From NCBI GenBank assembly GCA_964408155.1, contig CAYOYJ010000056.1:1-14482 (forward strand): a stretch of DNA of 14,482 nucleotides, read 5' to 3'. The DNA comes from JAAYKM01 sp964408155 (GTDB taxonomy: Bacteria; Desulfobacterota; Syntrophia; Syntrophales; JAAYKM01). Shown here one piece after another: positions 1 to 8,131 of this stretch. How positions within the stretch are numbered: the first letter of the stretch is position 1; each line of letters starts with the position of its first letter. The position numbers were made by a program, and so were the translations under genes. Under the pieces are notes generated by a model. That model was not told the DNA's origin. It made no database searches and worked only from the letters and a program-made list of their open reading frames with translations.

Positions 1-2
1 GC

Positions 3-65
3 GGTGATGAACTGCCGCACAGCACCTATGAGGAAGTGTGGAAAAATCCGGAGCATCATGGGTAA
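3..65 (+). CDS. 3' end of an upstream gene, unidentified
   Basis: Reading in frame from base 3 gives 20 codons (GDELPHSTYEEVWKNPEHHG) and then TAA at 63-65. The peptide is hydrophilic and has the look of a real C-terminus; the other + frames give a less plausible peptide or an immediate stop. The alpha subunit that follows has a NuoG-like N-terminus, and such proteins usually work with NuoE/NuoF-like partners, so this could be the tail of such a subunit. Twenty residues without a motif cannot show that. The assignment as coding is moderate and the identity is unknown. Confidence 0.4.
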   Translation, partial: GDELPHSTYEEVWKNPEHHG

Positions 66-90
66 CCGGATAAGAAAAAATAAACATTCA

Positions 91-152
91 GACAGAGAGG
101 TTCGATTTTCGAGATCGAACCTCTCCCTGTCTTGTCGGGGAGAGATCGAACC
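91..152 (+). promoter_or_regulatory. structured leader with mutually exclusive hairpins upstream of formate dehydrogenase
   Basis: Bases 95-106 pair perfectly with 114-125 (12 bp, 7-base loop), and outer bases 91-94 can extend the stem past a small bulge to 128-131. Bases 121-127 pair perfectly with 138-144 (7 bp, CTCTCCC/GGGAGAG). The two stems share 121-125 and cannot form together. The 11-mer at 111-121 is repeated exactly at 142-152, so 99-106 can pair with either 114-121 or 145-152. There is no T tract after either stem, so this is not a standard intrinsic terminator. A conditional leader or a dispersed palindromic repeat would both fit; the function is not shown by the sequence. The rest of 66-271 shows no clear promoter. 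Confidence 0.5.
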
Positions 153-271
153 CGTTGCTGACAATACCTGTTGATATGGATAGAAGATTAAGCATGCCTT
201 CAACTTCTGTTTGTTAATGGATGAGCCGTCACAGGAGTTCATGAGGAAGCGGTTGAATTAAAGGGGGAAAT

Positions 272-3016
272 ATGGATGCAATAACGGTAAAAATTAACGG
301 GAGAGAATTTTGTGCCCATCAGGGTCAAACCATTCTCGAAGTGGCACGAGCAAACGGGATTTTCGTCCCCAGTCTCTGCCATCACAGAAAAACACAGAAC
401 ATTGGTGCCTGTCGCGTCTGCATGGTGGAACTCGAGGGCGCCAGGTCACTTGTTGCCTCATGCTGCATGCCGGTCAGCCCGGGCATGGTGATCAGGACAG
501 ACACACGGAAGGTTCGCGACGCCCAGCGTATGGTCGTTGAACTTCTCTGGGCTTCCGGGGATCACAACTGCTTAACCTGTGATCAGAATGGGTGTTGCGA
601 ACTTCAGGATTTGATCTACCGATTAAATATTGATGCCCCACGTTTCGCCGTTACTCCTCCGGGATACGCTCGTGATAAGACCGGAGTTATGATATCGCGC
701 GACCCCGATAAATGCGTGTTGTGCGGACGTTGTATCGAAGCCTGCAACAAGGTCGTTGTCAATGAAGTGCTTAGTTTTGCCCATCGGGGAACCCATATGC
801 AGGTTGCCTGTGATTACAATTTACCCATGGGCGATTCCAAATGCGTCCAGTGTGGTGAATGTGCCCAGATCTGCCCCGTCGGCGCGATTACCGACAAAAA
901 AGCCCACGGCGGTGGGAGGCCCTGGGAACTTGAAAAATACAATACGACCTGTCCTTACTGTGGTGTCGGCTGTCAGGTGACGGTTCATGTGAACCGTGCG
1001 GATAATCGTATTGTGAAGGTCACTGGGCGTGAAGTACCTCCCAACGACGGCATGCTCTGTGTCAAAGGACGCTATGGTTATGAATTCCCCTCCAGCCCGG
1101 ATAGACTGACCCAGCCCATGATCAAGAAGAACGGGAAGCATGTCCCGGTTTCTTGGGACGAGGCCCTGGATTACACGGCAGACCGGATAAAGACCATCAT
1201 CGACCGGGACGGCCCCGATGTCTTTTCGGCGTTTGGTTCCGGACGTGTGTCGAACGAAATCAATTATGCCATCGCAAAATTTACCCGGGCCGTGATGAAG
1301 ACCAACAATGTCGATCATTGCGCCCGTACTTGACACGCTCCCACCGTCGCCGGTCTGGCGGCAGCATTTGGCAGCGGCGCCATGACGAATTCCATTCGCG
1401 AACTGGAAGACGCCAAGGTGATTTTTGTGATTGGTTCGAACACGACGGAAGCACACCCCGTCATTTCCTATTATATCAAACGGGCGGTGAAGAAAGGGGC
1501 GATCCTTATAGTGAACGATCCTCGCCGGATCGACCTGACCGAATGGGCCACTTTTTATGTGCAACACAAACCGGGGACGGATATCGCGTACATCAACGGA
1601 TTGATGAACGAAATCTTTAAGAATGGCTGGGAGGACAAGGAATTTTTGGCGGAACATACGGAAAACCCTGATGATATGCGCGAATGGGTCAAGGATTACC
1701 CGGTGGAAAAAGCCTCCGAAATTTGCGGCGTTCCCGTGGAGACCATGAAACAGGTGGCGAAGATCCTCGGCGAAGCCGAGGTCGCCAGTGTTGTTTACAC
1801 CCTCGGCATTACGGAGCATATCTGCGGCACCGACAACGTGAAAACCCTGGCCAATCTACAGATGATTTTGGGAAACATCGGCTCCTATGCCGGCGGCCTC
1901 AATCCCTTACGTGGTCAGAACAACGTTCAGGGGGCCTGCGACATGGGGGCACTGCCGAATGTCTACCAGACCTATCAGGCCGTGGATAACCCGGCGGTCA
2001 GGGAAAAATTCGCGCAAGCCTGGGGCGTCACGGGGCTGTCCGAAAAGCCCGGTTATAAGAAGCCGACGATGCTGCACAACGCCTTGAGCGGCGCAACCAA
2101 GATACTTTACTGTATCGGAGATAACCCGGTGCAGACCGACCCCCACATGGCCAATACCATCAAGGAGATAGAAGCACTGGAGTTTTTCATCTGTGTCGAT
2201 ATTTTCCCGAACCTCACCACACCCTATGCGGATGTCATTCTGCCGGATTGCGCCTGGGGCGAGGCGGATGGCACCTTCACCAACACAGAACGCCGGGTCC
2301 AGCGGATCCGCAAAGTTCTGGAACCGCCCGGAGATGTCCGACCACATTGGTGGTTCCTGCAGGAATTGGCAAAGCGGATCAATGGCTACGACCTCGGTTT
2401 TACCTCGGCGGAAGCCGTCTTTGAAGACATGAGGAGAGCGTCCACTTCGTATGCAGGAATCACCTATGAACGCATCGAAGACATCGGTCTGCAGTGGCCC
2501 TGTCCGACCCTGGAGCATCCCGGCACGCCCCTGCTCCATACTTCGGGTAATTTCACCCGCGGGCGGGGATTGTTCCATCACACTGTGCACATTCCGCCGG
2601 CAGAAATGCCCGATGCCGAGTATCCGTTTTACTTGTCCACCGGCCGCCGTCTGTGGCATTACCATTCGGCAACCCAAACCCGGAACTCCGTCGGACTGGA
2701 AGAGCTTTTCCCTGAGGAGTTGATGGAAATCAGCCCTGTGGATGCGGAAAGACTCGGCATCAAGACCGGTGATGTTATCAAGGCAACAAGCAGGCGCGGC
2801 GAAATCACCCTGAAAGCGTGGGTTACGGACCGTTCTGCCCCCGGCGTATGCTGGTGTGCATTCCATTTCGTGGAAGCATGCGCGAACACGCTGACGATTG
2901 ATCGTTTTGATCCCGTTACTGAAACCGCAGAATATAAAGTATGCGCCATTAAGATTGAAAAAGTGGCGGATGGCGTGGAGCCGGTCAGTTGGGCGCCGAG
3001 ACAGGCCAGGCCTTAA
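272..3016 (+). CDS. fdhA: formate dehydrogenase alpha subunit, selenocysteine-containing, NuoG-like N-terminus
   Basis: Molybdenum/tungsten bis-MGD enzyme that interconverts formate and CO2, probably in the cytoplasm with NAD(P)- or ferredoxin-reactive partner subunits. It has 914 residues. The domains in order are: a 2Fe-2S domain (C36, C47, C50 and C64 or C65), a NuoG-type cluster region (H98, C100, C103, C108/C109), two 4Fe-4S motifs (C148-C158 and C191-C201), the catalytic-domain 4Fe-4S site (C227, C230, C234, C263 with K265), and a C-terminal dinucleotide-binding domain from about residue 790. The UGA at 1331-1333 is codon 354, in the context CART-U-HAPTVAGL, which matches the Sec-His active site of FdhF-type enzymes. 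The reading frame continues unbroken to TAA. The start is supported by the AAGGGGGA Shine-Dalgarno at 261-268. An ordinary gene caller would split this into 272-1333 and 1382-3016. NuoG-like architecture is typical of NAD-linked or electron-bifurcating enzymes; the actual partner lies outside the window. Confidence 0.95.
1331..1362 (+). promoter_or_regulatory. selenocysteine UGA codon and bacterial SECIS hairpin
   Basis: The UGA codon is followed by a hairpin in which 1346-1351 (GTCGCC) pairs with 1357-1362 (GGCGGC), including one G-U pair, closing a GGUCU loop at 1352-1356. From memory of E. coli fdhF, its SelB-binding loop carries the same GGUCU and begins at the same distance, the 22nd base counting from the U of UGA. 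This supports Sec insertion and argues against a nonsense mutation. It implies selA, selB, selC and selD elsewhere in the genome. Confidence 0.88.
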
Positions 3017-3095
3017 ACATTCGCCATCCATTGCGTGGGCGGCGAAAATACAGGGCTATCCATCAGCTTATTTCGCATGTCATGAGGAAAGGACA

Positions 3096-3560
3096 ATGAA
3101 TATGGATAAAACACGATTTGATCAGATCTTTTCTGATGCCATTGAAAGAGAAATAGAGGCCTATGAATTTTATCTGGCCGTCAGTCAAAAAGTTAACAAT
3201 CCGGATGTGAAAAAGACCTTTACGGAATTGGCACGGGAAGAGTTGGGTCACAAGGAACTTCTTACCCGGTTCAAAAGTGACCCGGTTCTGTTGACGAAAA
3301 TCAATATTCCCTTGCAGGATTATAAAATTGCCGAAGCCACGGAGCTGCCGAAGTTCGATATCAGCATGAAGCCCGCCGACGCGATTGCCTTGGCCATGAA
3401 AAAAGAAGAAGAGGCCGTCAGATTTTACCGGAGTATGGCCGCTGCCAGTGAAGATGAGGATGTGAAAAGTCAGTTCGAATATCTGGCAGGGATGGAGTTG
3501 GGCCATAAAACCCGGCTGGAGAATGTATTTATGGAAATCGGCTATCCGGAGGTTTTTTAA
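3096..3560 (+). CDS. rubrerythrin-like ferritin-family diiron protein
   Basis: A 154-residue four-helix ferritin-like protein without a rubredoxin domain. It contains two related helix pairs. The first has E19 in a REIEAYEFY helix and E49-x-x-H52. The second has E104-E106 in a KEEEAVRFY helix and E134-x-x-H137. These glutamates and histidines are the expected diiron ligands. Family members act in peroxide or oxygen defence or iron handling in anaerobes, and the precise substrate cannot be read from sequence. The start at 3096 is preferred because GAGGAAAGGA lies just upstream; the same frame is open back to 2898 but that part overlaps the formate dehydrogenase gene. It lies 79 bases after that gene with no terminator between, so co-transcription is possible, and it ends before the terminator at 3607. 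Confidence 0.85.
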   Translation: MNMDKTRFDQIFSDAIEREIEAYEFYLAVSQKVNNPDVKKTFTELAREELGHKELLTRFKSDPVLLTKINIPLQDYKIAEATELPKFDISMKPADAIALAMKKEEEAVRFYRSMAAASEDEDVKSQFEYLAGMELGHKTRLENVFMEIGYPEVF

Positions 3561-3606
3561 TCACAGAAGTCTGCAGTATGATAGGCAAACATAATTTTCC
3601 ATTTGT

Positions 3607-3637
3607 AAAAAAGGCGGACTTCATGTCCGCCTTTTTT
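3607..3637 (+). terminator. intrinsic terminator after the ferritin-like gene
   Basis: GGCGGAC at 3613-3619 pairs with GTCCGCC at 3625-3631 around a 5-base loop. Six A precede the stem and six T follow it (3632-3637). This is a textbook Rho-independent terminator for the + strand, and the flanking A tract could let it work on the other strand as well. Confidence 0.9.
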
Positions 3638-3682
3638 ATCGCGCGTTGCGGAAAAAATCGCTTGTATTAAATGATTTGTTTT

Positions 3683-3752
3683 TATAATATTTCACCAGTC
3701 ATCAAATAGTCAGATTAATGTCATGAATAGCATATAACTATATTATATTCAT
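3683..3752 (+). promoter_or_regulatory. AT-rich promoter region with inverted repeats upstream of the CBS gene
   Basis: The stretch 3638-3768 is conspicuously AT-rich. It holds a perfect TATAAT at 3683-3688, but only a poorly spaced TTGTAT (3663-3668) as a -35. Further down, ATGAATA (3723-3729) and TATTCAT (3746-3752) form a perfect 7-bp inverted repeat with 16 bases between. Inside it, ATATAA (3732-3737) and TTATAT (3743-3748) form a second one. It could be an operator or a 5' UTR hairpin close to the Shine-Dalgarno at 3754-3761. The promoter is plausible, but the start site is not determined. Confidence 0.4.
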
Positions 3753-3768
3753 AAGAAAGGATCAGCGC

Positions 3769-4209
3769 ATGAAAACAGTTAAGGATGTTTTAGAAGCAAA
3801 AGGAAACAGTCAGATATGGTCGATTTCCTCCAGTGCCTCGGTGTTTGAAGCCGTCAGCATGATGGATGAGAAGAACGTAGGGGCGTTGCTGGTGATCGAC
3901 GGTGGAAAACTGGTCGGCATTATCGCCGAAAGAGATGTTGCCCGCAGACTGGTGCTCAAGGGTAGATCATCCCGGGATACGATTGTTAAGGATATTATGA
4001 CATCCGACCTGTACGGTGTACCGTCGGATACGGCAATTGAAAAATGTCTGATGCTGATGACGGAAAAAAGAGTCCGCCATCTACCCGTTTTTGAAAATGA
4101 TCGCTTGGTCGGCGTCATGTCGATCGGCAATATCGTCAAGTCGGTTATTTTAAAACAGGACAGCATTATCGAAAACCTCCAGGATTACATACTGGGTAAG
4201 TACATCTAA
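3769..4209 (+). CDS. stand-alone tandem CBS domain protein
   Basis: A 146-residue protein made of one pair of CBS domains (a Bateman module), about residues 10-65 and 75-135. Hallmarks are the first-repeat segment GALLVIDGGKLVGIIAERD and the second-repeat segment RVRHLPVFENDRLVGVMS, each giving the usual beta-beta-alpha ending. CBS pairs bind adenine nucleotides (AMP, ATP, SAM, NADH) and sense energy or redox state; no catalytic domain is attached. Its target is unknown. The start is supported by AGAAAGGA at 3754-3761. It is monocistronic, lying between two terminators. Stand-alone CBS proteins of this type are common in Proteobacteria, so a link to either flanking locus should not be assumed. 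Confidence 0.88.
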   Translation: MKTVKDVLEAKGNSQIWSISSSASVFEAVSMMDEKNVGALLVIDGGKLVGIIAERDVARRLVLKGRSSRDTIVKDIMTSDLYGVPSDTAIEKCLMLMTEKRVRHLPVFENDRLVGVMSIGNIVKSVILKQDSIIENLQDYILGKYI

Positions 4210-4227
4210 ATCTCCCACTTGATGTAC

Positions 4228-4264
4228 AAAAAAGCCAAGGAGCAACGGAGCCCTTGGCTTTTTT
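4228..4264. terminator. bidirectional intrinsic terminator between convergent genes
   Basis: GCCAAGG at 4234-4240 pairs with CCTTGGC at 4252-4258 around an 11-base loop, flanked by six A (4228-4233) and six T (4259-4264). It is symmetric enough to stop transcription from both sides. It lies between the end of the CBS gene (4209) and the end of the convergent operon. The last gene's stop codon (4263-4265) overlaps the T tract. Confidence 0.9.
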
Positions 4265-5351
4265 ATTCCCGGCTCATCAGGAAGAAGGAATAATATTTCC
4301 CCAGATAGTGGTTACACACGAGAGCGGTTTTTAAGGAACCATGGGTTGAGACGGGAGAGGCCAGGACGGCTTCGGGAACCGTCTGAGTTTTCAGGATTTT
4401 AGCCCCAAGCCACAGACCGAAAGACGACGCCGTGTCGTATTCACCGGTCAAGTGCTTGAATCGCACGGCAGTCGCATGGTCGAAGTAATGATTCTGAAGG
4501 TCAAGATTCCATCGATCCCGGACAACATCACCACTGACGCCGTTGACCAGGACATCGACATCTCTTGCTGCCACGCCGTTTTCATTTAAAAATTCAATCA
4601 ATTCCGCAGCTAAGCCGTCGTAATCGGCGGGTCGGTAAACCATGTGCAGGTTTTTCAGACGGCACCAGCTTTGCGGCTTTTTCTGGTCTGACATGATGAA
4701 AAAGGCCATTCCCTCCCCCTGCAGGGTGCCTTCCGTCTCTGATTCAAACACTCTGAAATTGTTTATCTTTTCTCGTTTTAGATAGCCCAGTCTGACATAG
4801 TCTGTGTATTGTACGTGGTAAACCTCATCGAAGGAGCCGACCAGGACATGCTCCGCCTCCTTTTCCTGTAAAAGCAGCAGGGCATCGTGGAGAGCCGTTT
4901 CAAAAGCGAAGCCCCGGCTGGTGTAGGTGCTGTTGTACCCCATGCATTTGAAGAACAGGGCGATAAGACCGGACAGGGCATTGTGCGTGCTCTGCATGAA
5001 ATAGGTGGGGGTGAGCTGCTGCTCCTGCTGTTCCAGAATCTCCGTCAGAAATTTGCCCATGTCCCACTGAAATCCGAAGCCCGTGGCGGTAATGATGGCA
5101 TCTGGCTTCTTCAGCCCGGCTTCGCGGAGACTGATCGTGGCGGCGGAGAGCCCCATGCGCAGCATCCGGCTCAATCGTCTCATTTGAAACGGATTCAGGT
5201 AGTCCTTGAAATCGGGCAGAATGCAGGTCAGGATATTATCATCATAGCGGGTCAACTCTGAGAGAAAATCTCTGTTGTCATAGGTCTTCTGTGGGGAGAT
5301 GACGCCTGCGCCGTTAATATGGCATCCGGCCATGGTTTGATCGATCAACAT
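4263..5351 (-). CDS. ketosynthase-like chain-length-factor protein lacking catalytic residues
   Basis: A 362-residue protein of thiolase fold related to beta-ketoacyl synthases of the short N-terminal type seen next to active ketosynthases in flexirubin and aryl-polyene loci. Aligned by eye with the neighbouring ketosynthase, the nucleophile elbow reads TSRGFAFETAL (144-154), with glycine about where the catalytic cysteine should be. The first histidine site reads VNGVSG (Asn270), and the second reads TGEYDT (Glu304). All three catalytic residues are therefore replaced. The likely role is a non-catalytic heterodimer partner setting chain length, as in type II PKS and aryl-polyene synthases. 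The ATG at 5351 overlaps the upstream ketosynthase by 7 bases, pointing to translational coupling; ATG 5333 is a weaker alternative. It is the last gene of the operon. Confidence 0.8.
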   Translation of the reverse strand: MLIDQTMAGCHINGAGVISPQKTYDNRDFLSELTRYDDNILTCILPDFKDYLNPFQMRRLSRMLRMGLSAATISLREAGLKKPDAIITATGFGFQWDMGKFLTEILEQQEQQLTPTYFMQSTHNALSGLIALFFKCMGYNSTYTSRGFAFETALHDALLLLQEKEAEHVLVGSFDEVYHVQYTDYVRLGYLKREKINNFRVFESETEGTLQGEGMAFFIMSDQKKPQSWCRLKNLHMVYRPADYDGLAAELIEFLNENGVAARDVDVLVNGVSGDVVRDRWNLDLQNHYFDHATAVRFKHLTGEYDTASSFGLWLGAKILKTQTVPEAVLASPVSTHGSLKTALVCNHYLGKYYSFFLMSRE

Positions 5352-6553
5352 TTTGCAAAGAGCAGTGACGTCGCGCTGCCGCCAAAACCAAGGGAGTTGG
5401 TCAGGATGTTTTTGAGGTTCGCCTTTGTTTTAAGTTCTGTTGTGGGGCGAATGTTTAGTTCTTCCATCGGCTGCTTGAAGTTGATATTTGGGTAAATGAC
5501 GTCGTTTTCAAAGGCCATCAGGCAAAAGGCTGCCTCGACGCTTCCGGCGGCAGAGGTGGTATGGCCCGTGTAGGGTTTGGTGGAACTGAAAGGAGGCACG
5601 TTGACGCCAAACAGCGTTTCAAGAGCCAATCCCTCCGAGAGATCGTTATTTTCCGTTCCGGTGCCGTGGGCGTTGATGTAGTCAACGTCGGAAGGATTTA
5701 TCCCCGCCATGTTCAGGGCTTTTCGCATCGCTTTGAGGGCGCCCGCGCCTTCCGGGGAAGAGGCGGTCTGATGGAACGCATCGTTGAAGTTGGCGTAACC
5801 GGTCAGTTCGGCAATCGGTTTTTTGCCGGAACGTTTCAGCGATTCTTCCGCTTCGAGAACAAGGTAGGCGGCGCCTTCCCCAAGATTGAGGCCGCAGCGG
5901 TTCTGGTCAAAAGGTTTGCAGTGTTCGCGGTCCAGAATCATGAGGGCATTGAACCCGTTGATGGTGATCTTGGCTAAAGCCTCGGCGCCTCCACAGATCA
6001 CGCAATCCGTTAAACCCGTTTTAATAAGCCGGGCGCCGAAAAGCAGAGCATTGGCCGATGAAGAACAGGCCGTGCTGACCGTGGCGAGGTACCTTTTTAT
6101 TCCCAGGATATCCGCCAGACGTTCCATGTGTTCCCCGGGGTCCACCGTGTCCAGGTAAGCCATAAAATCACCGCTGCTCTGCAGATCCTGTCTTTCAAAG
6201 AAATGTTTCTCCAGTTCGCGGATGCCGCCGGCGGTTGTGGCTGAAACCAATCCCGCGTTTCTTACCTCCCGGTCGGTCAACCCGGCGGCGGCGATGGCCT
6301 CACGAATCGCGATCAATCCGAGAAGGGTGGTCCGGGTAAAACCGCAGCCGCTTGGAACACCGGCACGGCGACACAATGCCTCGTCCGACAATTTGATTTC
6401 GCAGCAGTAAATATCATCCCGATACCGGGTTTCCAGAAACTCCAGTCGGCCGTACCCACACTTCCGATTTCGGAGTGAGGCAAAGTTTTCCGGTCCGTTG
6501 CCGCCGATGGCCGTGACAACGCCGTAGCCGGTAATAAAAATACGCCGGTTCAT
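5345..6553 (-). CDS. beta-ketoacyl-ACP synthase (KAS II/FabF type)
   Basis: A 402-residue condensing enzyme that elongates ACP-bound acyl chains by decarboxylative Claisen condensation. The full catalytic triad is visible: C163 in STACSSSA, H296 in NAHGTGT and H331 in GHTTSAAG. The glycine-rich C-terminus SLGFGGSATSLLF is typical of the family. The open frame extends upstream to 6649, but the start at 6553 is chosen because the protein then begins MNRRIFITGYGVVTAIG, the normal family N-terminus, and the ATG overlaps the stop of the ACP gene (ATGA). With the inactive partner immediately downstream it probably forms a KS/CLF heterodimer acting on the adjacent ACP. It is probably not the housekeeping FabF because of its operon context. 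Confidence 0.92.
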   Translation of the reverse strand: MNRRIFITGYGVVTAIGGNGPENFASLRNRKCGYGRLEFLETRYRDDIYCCEIKLSDEALCRRAGVPSGCGFTRTTLLGLIAIREAIAAAGLTDREVRNAGLVSATTAGGIRELEKHFFERQDLQSSGDFMAYLDTVDPGEHMERLADILGIKRYLATVSTACSSSANALLFGARLIKTGLTDCVICGGAEALAKITINGFNALMILDREHCKPFDQNRCGLNLGEGAAYLVLEAEESLKRSGKKPIAELTGYANFNDAFHQTASSPEGAGALKAMRKALNMAGINPSDVDYINAHGTGTENNDLSEGLALETLFGVNVPPFSSTKPYTGHTTSAAGSVEAAFCLMAFENDVIYPNINFKQPMEELNIRPTTELKTKANLKNILTNSLGFGGSATSLLFAKC

Positions 6554-6822
6554 ATTTCCCGGTACTCGTAAACGTATTCGGCAATGGTACGTACGGTCAT
6601 GAGAATCTTCCGCGCCACCTTGGCGTCCGTGATTTTGATACCGTAGCATTTTTCCAGCATGACGACCAGTTCCAGGGCGTCGATCGAATCCAGGCCGGTC
6701 ACTTCACCGAACAGAGGCATATCTTCATCAAGCTCTTCGGGGTCCATGCCCTCGATAACCAGACGTTCAAGGATCTGTACTTTGAGATGGGGAATCAGTT
6801 CTTCAATGGTTTGGCGTTGCAT
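6550..6822 (-). CDS. acyl carrier protein
   Basis: A 90-residue acidic four-helix carrier protein. The phosphopantetheine attachment site is Ser46 in GLDSIDALELVVMLE, a variant of the DSL motif with isoleucine after serine, as often seen in type II pathway-specific ACPs. It carries intermediates for the ketosynthase pair encoded directly downstream, and it is a likely acyl donor for the BtrH-like protein in the same operon. The synthase fragment at the right edge carries a phosphopantetheinyl transferase domain that might activate it. It starts 28 bases after the permease stop, the longest junction in this run, with only a weak Shine-Dalgarno. Its stop overlaps the ketosynthase start. Confidence 0.9.
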   Translation of the reverse strand: MQRQTIEELIPHLKVQILERLVIEGMDPEELDEDMPLFGEVTGLDSIDALELVVMLEKCYGIKITDAKVARKILMTVRTIAEYVYEYREI

Positions 6823-6850
6823 CGTTTATCATCTGTTGAAAGGTTATGAG

Positions 6851-8131
6851 TTAAGAAACGGTCCTGGATTTATGAATCAGGACACTTGCCGCTAAAGTAA
6901 CAAGGGAAAAAAATACCAGCTTGACCAGATCGGGAAGAATGACCGACGTGGACGCATTACGCAGGAAAAGATCGTTAAAGGCCTCCAGCCCCCAGTTCAG
7001 TGGTGAGTAGGGACTGACACTCTGCATGACCTGGGGCATGGCAAACGTCGGCACCCAGACACCGCCCAGGGCGGCCAGGATGACGACGGAAATGGAACCG
7101 AAGGACAGGGCCTGCTGGGGGGTCCGGAAGTAAACGGCGATGAGCAGGCCGTATCCCGTTGCAGCCATGGCAACGGCCAGGCCCGTCAGGACAACGCCCA
7201 AACCGTTTGTGCCCAGGAGCAGTTTGTTGAGGCCGATCAAAGGCATAATGTAAAGACCGACACCGATCATTGACACCAGCTGAAGCAGGCAGACGAACAG
7301 GTAAAAGATAAATTTTCCGGAGATGACTGGAAATTGGGAACCCGAGATCAGACGTAGGCGCAGCATGCTCCCCTCTTCCCGTTCCTTGATGAAGTTGCCT
7401 GCCAGGGGAAACAGGATAAAAAACATGGCAAACATCGACCAGGCGGGAACGTTGTGTTGAACGGCGTTGAGGACAAGGCCCGGTTGATCGTTTTCTGTGG
7501 CGATTGTCTGGTTCACATGAATCATCCGGGAAAGGTCGATTTTAATCTTCTGTTTGGATTCCATTCCGCCGAAGTGTTCCTGCATGGCATCGGTCAGCCA
7601 TTCCGCCTGTACACCGGTCACCATCTTTTCGACGGCGCTGGCCAGAGCCTGCTTGTAGTTCGCTTTAATAGCCGGATCGAAGAGAATCTGTAATTCCACG
7701 GCCGCGGTGTTACTCGCCGGCGTTGCGGGGCCGAAGCCGTAGTGGGCTAAAAGCTCGTCCACCGCGCGTTTTGTTTTTTCCCGCAGGGCGAGTGTGGCCT
7801 GGCGCGGAATAATTAGTGCCGCCTGGTAATCGCCGCGTTGAACGAGTCGCCGCGCCGCCTCCCCGGTTAGAGATTTCCCGGATTCCGTCGTGATAAGGTG
7901 GATATTGGGGGACGCTTGAAATGAATGCTCGATGTTTCCGCTCAGGGCGTCGCGATCCTCATCGACAAAAAGGACGTCGATACGGGTTTCCTGGAACTCC
8001 CGGAACGTGTTGTTCTGGATGAGGGCCATGACGATGACCAGCGCCAGGGGCATGATAAAGCTCAGGGCCAGCCCCCCCGGGTCACGGACCAGGAGGAGAA
8101 ACTCTTTCCAGATGGTCGCCAGGACTTTCAA
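6851..8131 (-). CDS. ABC-2 type transporter permease
   Basis: A 426-residue membrane protein of the ABC-2 (YbhR/YbhS-like) family. One transmembrane helix lies near the N-terminus (about 21-38), followed by a long extracytoplasmic segment (about 40-225). At least five more helices follow between about 231 and 418. The conserved EREEG motif (250-254) and the late SPLNWGLEAFNDLFLRN segment are characteristic of drug and lipid exporters of this class. It pairs with the ATPase encoded just upstream, with a 4-base ATGA overlap. In this operon it is the likely exporter of the acyl or resorcinol product, or it places that product in the outer leaflet. The substrate is inferred only from context. Confidence 0.9.
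   Translation of the reverse strand: MKVLATIWKEFLLLVRDPGGLALSFIMPLALVIVMALIQNNTFREFQETRIDVLFVDEDRDALSGNIEHSFQASPNIHLITTESGKSLTGEAARRLVQRGDYQAALIIPRQATLALREKTKRAVDELLAHYGFGPATPASNTAAVELQILFDPAIKANYKQALASAVEKMVTGVQAEWLTDAMQEHFGGMESKQKIKIDLSRMIHVNQTIATENDQPGLVLNAVQHNVPAWSMFAMFFILFPLAGNFIKEREEGSMLRLRLISGSQFPVISGKFIFYLFVCLLQLVSMIGVGLYIMPLIGLNKLLLGTNGLGVVLTGLAVAMAATGYGLLIAVYFRTPQQALSFGSISVVILAALGGVWVPTFAMPQVMQSVSPYSPLNWGLEAFNDLFLRNASTSVILPDLVKLVFFSLVTLAASVLIHKSRTVS

Noticed and set aside
95..125. Perfect palindrome as an intrinsic terminator of the upstream gene
   Set aside because: No T tract follows the stem on either strand; it is kept as a leader structure of unknown role.
1331..1333. In-frame stop in the formate dehydrogenase gene, as a nonsense mutation or pseudogene
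   Set aside because: The position matches the catalytic Sec of FdhF-type enzymes, the next residue is His, the frame continues, and a SECIS hairpin with a GGUCU loop follows at the expected distance.
821..1819. 332-codon open frame on the - strand
   Set aside because: It lies wholly antisense to the formate dehydrogenase gene and its translation shows no domain; it is a by-product of codon bias.
1907..3031. 374-codon open frame on the - strand
   Set aside because: It is antisense to the C-terminal half of formate dehydrogenase, with no recognisable motif.
2898..3095. N-terminal extension of the ferritin-like protein
   Set aside because: It overlaps the formate dehydrogenase coding region and lacks family similarity; the Shine-Dalgarno and helix start fit 3096.
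6554..6649. N-terminal extension of the active ketosynthase
   Set aside because: It overlaps the ACP gene; the family N-terminus and the ATGA junction place the start at 6553.
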